Below, one piece after another: positions 56,801-64,000 of a DNA stretch of 64,000 nucleotides. Each line of letters opens with the position of its first letter. Positions within the stretch are counted from its first letter, which is position 1. The notes below the pieces were generated by a model, which saw nothing but the letters and a program-made list of their open reading frames with translations, was not told the DNA's origin and made no database searches. Made by a program: the position numbers and the translations under genes. Source of the DNA: Paragonimus westermani (lineage: Eukaryota; Platyhelminthes; Trematoda; Plagiorchiida; Troglotrematidae); assembly GCA_008508345.1 (NCBI GenBank), contig QNGE01001234.1:56004-120003 (forward strand), in the 5' to 3' direction.

Positions 56801-59800
56801 TAATCGTTCGACTCAGGTCGTCACTGGAAATCTCGTGGATTACTGGAAAATACGTCGTCTGTGGGGCTGACTACATGATACATTAACAGTGCCAAGAACT
56901 TAAACGTGTATATATATATATAATTTGTTTAGATTTTTGGTAAACCCGCTGGCTTCGTGAAGATTCGTTTATGAAGAATTCGGGCGACAGCATCGGTAAA
57001 TAAATCACTTCGAGTTCCGAAAGTTGCACACTTGAACTTGGATTTTGGTTCACCCAACCTACAATACATTTCGTAATTCACTGAATGCTCAACCGAAGTT
57101 ATGTAACATTAACACAAATTTGATGTTGGACAGTAGCGTTGGTGAACTGTAGAATTATCCATTCAGCGTGAAACGTATTTTCGCAGTTTAGGTAACTGGA
57201 TGCACTCCACTGGGTACAAACAGTTGATTTTGAATATGACGGAACCACAGTTCAACCTACACAGTGCAAGCTCCTTGTACGCAGCAGATCCAATTTTTAG
57301 GTGCGGATCTTTTCGGATGAAAATATTGTCCGGGATGATTATCAGTGATACACCCTAGACGTTCAGCTGTAGCACTACATCGTTGGCTAGTTGAGAAAAT
57401 TCTAAATTGACAGTCACCCTGATGGATAACTTGGTGGACTGTTAGTAGTCATGGGATGGGTAGATAATTAATCCACACTGCCTTATTAATAGCTACCACA
57501 GCAACACTGAGGGTAAGGTGGTTACTGACCACAAATTACGAAAGGACTAGTGATCTTCGACGCTCACAGGAATGCAACGAAAACCTGAACTATTTTTAAC
57601 AATGACCTGTTCAACCAGTTTGTGTTCAATTCAGATGAACTAGTTGTTGACGCGACCAGTGACTCATCAATTGATGGAAAAGTATGCGTGCTTAATTTAC
57701 TGATAAGCATGTCGGAGATTCAATATAAAAATGGTCTTGAAACGCACAGTGCTACCTGATAGATATATACGAACTGATATGACGAAGATTCAGTAGAAAC
57801 TGTCAAGAATCAGGATAGGCAGCCGCAGAAAGCATAGATGATGAAAAGTTAAAAAAATAACTTCCGTTCTTGCCAATCGTTCGCGATTTTTCAGTTAGAC
57901 TTTGGAAACTGGCAAATCTAGACAACTTATTGAGATCCTGCTCGACAAGCACTGATCTCAGCGAACAGTCTATAGGCTGTCCCCATTCGGGAAACCGCCG
58001 TATGCACACGCATAGTAACAACTATTACAAATAAAGCAAGCCTCGAATGGTGGAATTAAAGTGAACGCAATAGTGACAGTTCGCATTCAAAATATTCTGG
58101 CAATTTTTATCTTATAGTCAAAAAGCCCGGTATGTAATCGGTATCTGATGAAGAAACTTAGTTCAGTGAAATCCTCAGCACACCCGGAAGTGATTTATGA
58201 TCTATACAGAAGTTTTTTTTGATAAACTCAAGTATGAGTACGCAGTCTCAATTGTGCAAGTGTTCACTTGGCCATTACCGATTGATCTGGCAAAACGGTC
58301 CATCAGGTAACGTCTGCAATAGCCAATTACTGTCAACTAATGAAGGTACCATATGGGGAAGAACGAATCTCATACAAAATATCTTTCGTGGAGAGAGCAA
58401 AAGTGAATCAAAACAAACCGAAAGAAATATTAGCAGTGTCGGAAAGGATTGTTAAAATCGGTAAAATTGATCAATACTTTATATAGTACCGCTATCGCAT
58501 TCGAGTGCTGTTGCCAAGAATGCAGTGGTTTTCTAGAGGAACGTAAACGAAAATATAAAGAAACAGTTCAGTCTATGTGGAAGATGCATACGATGACTGA
58601 AGAAAAAACCAAGGGAACTGTTGATGATATGGTTTTGAGACGTGAGGCACAAACGGATAACACTTTTTATCTGTTAAAAGCAGATGTTCTATCAACTGGT
58701 GATGAGTTAAGGTGTTGAGTTTAAATAAAACCCCAATATATGGTAGAAGCAGATCTTAAAGTAGCTTCCTCACAAATGGAAAGCGGGTAACAGTGTAAAA
58801 TACGATAATGCTTGCAACAATCGCTCATGTCTCAAGCAGCAGAAGCAAAACAGTGACTTCTGAAAAAGTTTGGAGAGAAAGAACAGTCTGCTTATCTGAG
58901 ATAGGACCAACTGGTAAGTTTGTTTCTTCCACCAACGCTTCAACATGGAGCTAAACTCACAGCTTATAACATGCATTTTATTAACGCCCGTGGATTTTAT
59001 TACAGATTTTAATAATTCTTTTCGAATTTAAAATATAACAGACTTACTTCGTCATGATTCAGCTGAAGCTACCACTGTTCTCACTTGTCATCTCAAAGTT
59101 ATGATATTGTCATAACACTGAACTGGTTAGGTGTAGTACAGTAAAACCGTGGACAATGGTGACCTTGTCCCGTCATGCTTCTGTACAGATTGCAGGTAAT
59201 AAAACCCGCATTGAGCGCCAGGCATTATAATTCTATCAACTTCGGCAGGCATCCCACTGAGATCAAGGGTGTAAAAGATCAATAAATTGCTGCCTGGAAA
59301 ACAGACGTTATCCCAAAGCAGAGTGCTTTTTGGAAACACTTAGAATACTGAATGAAACAGATCGGTCAATCTAATGAGATTCAAAATTGACAAATCTCCG
59401 CCATCTCCAAAAGTGACGTTTACTGGTGCCCTTCTGACTCCTGCGGCCTAATTGAAGATAGTCAACAGTCACACAAAAGTTAACCAGGATAACAGATATG
59501 AGGTTTGAAGCTACAAACCATATTTGGTTATTCGCTCAACTTGGTCTGAAATCAGCAGGAGTAGCGCATGGTCGCTAATCCATAATGAACATCACTCAAA
59601 CTGATTGCGAGCTTCTCACCTACATAGACTTTTCAGTCAGTGCCTAGACGCATGTTTCCCTCTTGATGGAAGACGTCGGCACAATACATATCCTTGACAA
59701 GGCTGACGGTTTCACTCAGGCCACGCATTCGGGAGACAACCGTTTAGAACACTACTCCATTGACCTCATGCAACGCACGATCAAACTGTGACATACAAGG

Positions 59801-61955
59801 GTTCAGTCACATTTGTATGTCAGCAATGCTCAGAATGCGCGATCGCTATGGCGATCGGGCATTGGAGACAGAGTGACTATTCTGTTCACTTCAGTCAGTG
59901 ACTCTACATCAAAAACTTCATCAAGCTGAAACCACACAGAACTGTCAAGTTGTCAAGTGTTAATTTGGCTACTAGCAAATAGCAGGGTACTTCGGTTAAT
60001 CCACATCGAAAATCACTGGCATTGTAACCAGCCTTTCCGAAATGTCTGAGTATGAAAACTGTAACTAACTGTAATTAATGACTAAGTTGCTGAATTAGCC
60101 CTCGGTTACTGATAATCTGTTACTTTGTTCGTGCACAAATTGTTTGTAAGCCGACAAAAACAGAGTATTGTAGTGTTTACAAAGATCAAAATTGACCACT
60201 GTGTCTACCTCTAAATCATTGGAAATTATGTATCAAAAAGTGTTAACTCCGACGATTGACTTGTGACTGTACAACCCTGAACGACTAAAGTAAGTGACTG
60301 AGCTGTTGTTTACCTGATAAAATGTTCTGAAAATGTATCAATACACTGAATTTTAGTGTGAAGAAACGGTAAAATCACTATTCTGAAATAGTTTTTGGTT
60401 AGAAAACGGAACTTTTTGCTAAAATATTCGAACCTCTTTCTACAGTCATTTTTAGTATAAGTCCAGTTGAATTGGTTGAATGAAAAGGTCTGTATTAATC
60501 TAAACGCTATTGTGCAAACTGCAAAAGGATATTCAGCCTCTTGACCAAGATGACCACTGACAAGATCATTTTTCTCGTTTTTACACTCAAGGCAATAACT
60601 GAAAACTTTGTACGTCTCCTAGAATCGTCATTACTGGGTTTCATAGAAGTATGGTCTCCAATGGTGGATGACGATCGTCTCCAGATCAGTGATGCAATCA
60701 GACTATCTTCGAAATAAATGAAAATAGTTAAATCCATGATGTCCGCGAGGTTCTCCCAGGAAGCAATGAACTATTCACTCTACGCGGTTTGTTAACTGTG
60801 TATTCGTGGCCAAATGTTCGCGGTGATCTTTTCCGTCACCCTGACGTGGTGATCAGGTTTGTGTTATATCGATTCAAATGTCTGTGTTGACCAGTGCCTA
60901 GGTCTTTCCAGGTCCAACTGTATCAGCCAGTCCAACAAGGAACAGCCAGACGGGAAACAGTCGTATTCTTAGGTCTGTACATTACTCTGCTTACAGCCTC
61001 AGAGTGCTTAGTTAGACAGGCATAGCTCCGCTGTCTTCTGTTTTACAAAAAAAGGGGTTTAGAAACGGTACCCTTGAAGAAAGATCGCTCCGAGTGCCCA
61101 AAGGTTTGCAGTTACCGATAACATATTATCCAATACGGTCGAAAGAATTCAAAATCAGTTAGAAGCCTTGCAGACTATTGATGTGGGTTCACATGCGTTC
61201 ACTGTACACATTAGTGATCGGAATTAGACAGTACTGTCTTATTTGCTGCACCCTTCGGCTAGACGAATCCATCACTACCATGTGAGTCAGACTGTTGAAA
61301 CATTGACTCTGGGTGGAGCCGCTCAGGACAACTGTATTTTCTGTCGCCTCACAGATCAAACATTTGAGTCAGATGTTCGGAGTGAGCTCCCTCAAACCAG
61401 TGCTTTCCGAAACATGAACTAGTTCAAAGCCCCCAAATTTATCGTTACCTTGAACGACCAATCCACTTGTTTTTACGTTCTCCACAATCTAGTTTTAATT
61501 GTCTTCTCTCCAAGGCAAGAAAACCCGCAATCTTTGGCATTTTTATTGTTCAAACCTAACAAACAGGTCAGCATGCATCACAGACTAGCACTCTCTCGAG
61601 TCTGCAAATGGGTGCGTGTGTATTCGTTGTCTCTATGACATGTGCTTCCAAAATCCCAACATTGTACTTCACTTCAGTTTGCCTCTAGATAATGCTACCT
61701 GTCAGTAGATCTTCCTCAGGGTATATGGTGTCGATCAAACCAAGTGTTCCGGTCAAGCTGGAATAAGGGTTACATTGAGGTATAAGGCAGAGCAGAACCA
61801 GCTCTAATGAACCTCTGAATATCTGTTTGTGTAAGGTCAGACTAAGCAATTCAGTCGAATTCGTTCGACACAGATCAGAAACACGTTGACTATTTGTTAT
61901 GTCTACCTAACTGAACTTCAGTAGTTTCACACCGTTCCATCACAAACACGCACTG

Positions 61956-62510
61956 GTGAATACTGTATTCACACGAGCAAGACGAATCTGTACACAGGAC
62001 AGTCTTGCGAAGGAATTACATTTGATCACATATACACTACAATCTAATGAGTATCTAAAAAGGTTTACAGAAAGGCATAGTAAACCAAAACCACCTTGCG
62101 AACAGGTGGCCACAGTGATAAAAAAGATGGTTTGTATAGAATTGCCTTTTAAAGGTGATTATTGCATGCATCAAACAACTCAAAGACTGGTTAATTCGAT
62201 TAGACGAACATTTAACGCAGCGGAACTCTGTGTATTAGCCCGGACCCAGAAATTGCCTGTCCTTCAATCAAACGAGATCTGCCTGTCGGTACCACCTCAC
62301 ATTGTGTCCAACAGTTTACATGTAACTGCAAAGAAAGTTGCATAGGCAGAACCGAGAGATGCTTGTTCTCCAGAGTGAAGGAACATTTGCCTAAATGGGT
62401 GCAGCGATCTGTATTACAAAACCACAGTGTCGTTGGAACAGGCAAGCAACCAGCGTCCGCAGTCGCAAGACACGTCCTGACCACATCAAGGAGGAGGAAC
62501 CGATTTCTTA
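61956..62510 (+). mobile_element. Penelope-like element relic (RT C-terminus plus GIY-YIG-type region)
   Basis: The first frame (61956-62345) reads like the end of a Penelope-like RT: RRICTQDSLAKELHLITYTL, then TLQSNEYLKRF, then IELPFKGDYC. After a frame change near 62345-62363 it continues with LFSRVKEHLPKW (from about 62363) and TTSRRRNRF, matching the ...GRTxRxLxxRxxEHxPxW part of the linked GIY-YIG endonuclease. Only the C-terminal third is present, frameshifted and 5'-truncated. Family known in many flatworms. Confidence 0.72.
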
Positions 62511-62514
62511 TCAC

Positions 62515-62870
62515 TCGTCTTATTATACTGTGGACGAACCAGTGCATTGAGTCAGGGGTTTACAACAATTGGCGACGGAAGAACTCACGATGTCATTAAC
62601 GTTCGAGCAGATGCAAACCCGTCTTCAACAACAGCAAAAACAATTTGAACAGGCGCAGTTGAAACTGATTGAAACACTGATGCAGAAGCTGACTTTCCAG
62701 AAGCCGACAGCGGGATCAAACGAATCCTTCAAACGTGCAGCAGAATCTCTAATCAACTCTATCAGTTAGTTTCACTTTGATCCCGTAATCGACGCTACTT
62801 TTGAGTCTTGGTTTAAAAAGTATGAAGACGTTTTCAACGTGGAACTGTCAGACGTATAGAGTCAAGGGTT
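62515..62870 (+). mobile_element. Ty3/Gypsy LTR retrotransposon fragment (LTR end, primer site, gag start)
   Basis: GAGTCAGGGGTTTACAACA followed by ATTGGCGACGG (62548-62579) has the look of an LTR end and a tRNA primer site. ATG at 62590 opens a gag-like frame: MSLTFEQMQTRLQQQQKQFE, then QLKLIETLMQKL. It hits a stop at 62767 and resumes in the same frame with FDPVIDATFESWFKKYEDVF before a stop near 62857. The Q-rich start and the ESWFKKYED box are typical of fluke Gypsy (CsRn1-like) gag. Dead and truncated; no protease or RT follows. Confidence 0.7.
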
Positions 62871-63574
62871 TACAATAGAAGGCACTGTGGTAACTGATGG
62901 GACCGAGGAAAGTCCGAAATGTATGGGCATATTTCGGAGCCGTCATCTATTGAACTGCACAAATTTTTTTAGGACTTGAGTAGTGAACAGCGGCGTCAAA
63001 AGAGTAACCCAGCTATTTGGTGGGCTGTAAGAACGCGTGGCATTTGTCCGCCCGCAGTTGTAAATGGTCGTACTAAACGCGTCGTTGAGCCGCAGTGATT
63101 CCGTGCTGGAATTTTTTGGTTGTCCACCTCACTATGATTATATACGACCGAGAAAGACATCCGCACATGTTAGGTGAGTAATCAGTGCGTTGATCACTTG
63201 ATGAAAAATGACGGACGCGGTTTTGATACCAATCATCATCATCATTATCATAGACAGTAATACATCAGTGGATCACACCACTGCTTAACTGCCACACAAC
63301 CATGAAGATGAAACAAACCCTTGATAGGAAAAGAGAAGGAAATACGAAGAGGACGGGAAGGGACCTAACTACTGAAAGTAACTACTTCCAGATTCAAACA
63401 TTCAACATCAAGGTGCCTACACATTGCAAACAAACAAACAAACAAACAACCCAGCTGCATGTGAGAATGAGGCGTCATCAGCAAGACAACTTCCTTACGG
63501 CTTTCACTGCCCCGCCTCATTAAATGCACTCACTTCACAGACAACTCGGTCAAACAACGATAAAATTCAAGCCA
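62871..63574. other. Repeat-rich gap between the Gypsy relic and the right-edge LINE
   Basis: Contains (CAAA)n at 63427-63450 and an ATC-rich run at 63230-63250. On the minus strand these lie just past the LINE stop, so one of them may be its 3' tail. No gene. Confidence 0.5.
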
Positions 63575-64000
63575 CTAAGCTCGATTAGCCGCCATCTCAT
63601 ATAGGTTCTTCAGCCACCAACTCTGTGAGTCGCGACAACCCCAGCCCAGAAGACGAACTCGATCTACAGTGGCCAACCCCTTGATGAACGACTTAATTTC
63701 CCTACGCCAGGTCATTATCCGTCCACCTCGCGCCTTACACCAGTCGGTCGCAGTGTCAGCGAACAGTGCTCGGTGTGGAAGACGACTAGCTGGCATCCTC
63801 AATACATGATCTAACCATCTAAGCCTGTGCAAACGTAGAGACTGGACGAAAGAACTCGCTTGACAATCACTACCAAACACCCGCTTCCTAACCTCTTCGT
63901 TACTTACACGCTGGTGCCACCCGATACGAGCGACTGAACGCAGACAGCGGTGATCAAATACTTGAAGACGGTTCACGTCTTCTACCCTGAGCGGCCAGGT
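63575..64000 (-). mobile_element. LINE ORF C-terminal end, continuing past the right edge
   Basis: One uninterrupted minus-strand frame of at least 133 codons reads NRLQVFDHRCLRSVARIGWH, VRKRVFGSDC, LRWLDHVLRMP, RGGRIMTWRREIKSFIKG and LLGWGCRDSQSWW and ends EMAANRA. This is the conserved C-terminal tail downstream of the RT domain of the craniofacial-protein-like/RTE-like EN-RT elements common in flukes. It is intact as far as visible, unlike the 17-20 kb copy. The frame is open at position 64000. Confidence 0.88.

Larger units (their letters stand above)
50484..61955. other. About 11.5 kb without a confident gene, upstream of the tetraspanin
   Basis: Must contain the tetraspanin promoter, which I could not locate. 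The fold-back element at 50814-51214 and a (TA)n run at 56907-56922 are clear. A phase-compatible but unrecognised chain of minus-strand exon-like segments occurs at about 59.3, 54.9, 53.8 and 52.8 kb. + strand frames at 56025-56520 and 58219-58718 have no motif support. Confidence 0.5.

Noticed and set aside
58219..58718. Two overlapping + strand frames of 78 and 89 codons
   Set aside because: A+T-rich stretch with two competing frames, no domain; likely chance.
1..64000. CRISPR arrays, bacterial operons, rRNA genes
   Set aside because: No regular spacer arrays, no ribosome-binding-site pattern, no rRNA-like sequence; everything fits a eukaryotic genome.

Overview
The window looks like nuclear DNA of a parasitic flatworm, most likely a digenean fluke. 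The evidence is small exons in large introns alongside 45-51 bp micro-introns, a tRNA-derived repeat that I recall from opisthorchiid/paragonimid sequence, and decayed LINE, Penelope-like and Ty3/Gypsy elements. The genus cannot be fixed from sequence alone. Nothing bacterial is present: no operons, ribosome-binding sites, CRISPR arrays or rRNA. Two spliced protein genes can be reconstructed with matching reading phase at every junction. Nearly all other open frames are the length expected by chance in about 56% A+T DNA.

Left part (about 2.7-28.0 kb, + strand): a gene for a fasciclin-type (FAS1) adhesion protein with two FAS1 domains. Eight phase-compatible exons (5115 to 28042) give a 331-residue C-terminal product. 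The true N-terminus is probably upstream; a candidate exon lies at 2677-2815. The introns carry a tandem tRNA-derived repeat (9.3-9.7 kb) and a dead LINE (about 17-20 kb). The LINE endonuclease half is inverted relative to its reverse-transcriptase half.

Middle part (29.8-50.5 kb, - strand): a complete eight-exon tetraspanin gene. It encodes 287 residues with four membrane segments, the CCG motif and six cysteines in the large extracellular loop. Its stop codon is 1.8 kb from the FAS1 stop, so the two genes are convergent. One intron holds two full and one partial copies of the 305-bp repeat, ending in a palindrome. Two unrecognised + strand exon-like segments flank its last exon.

Right part (50.5-64 kb): no confident host gene. 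It holds a 0.4-kb fold-back element (50814-51214), a weak minus-strand chain of exon-like segments (51-59 kb), a Penelope-like C-terminal/GIY-YIG relic (61.96-62.51 kb) followed directly by a Ty3/Gypsy gag start, and the C-terminal end of a second LINE running off the right edge on the - strand.

Functionally, a FAS1 protein (extracellular adhesion) and a tetraspanin (membrane organiser, often tegumental in flukes) are both surface-type products. Nothing in the sequence shows that they are co-regulated. I found no clearly new system. The most unusual structures are the inverted LINE, the fixed 305-bp head-to-tail repeat period at two loci with its palindromic end, and the long-armed fold-back family.
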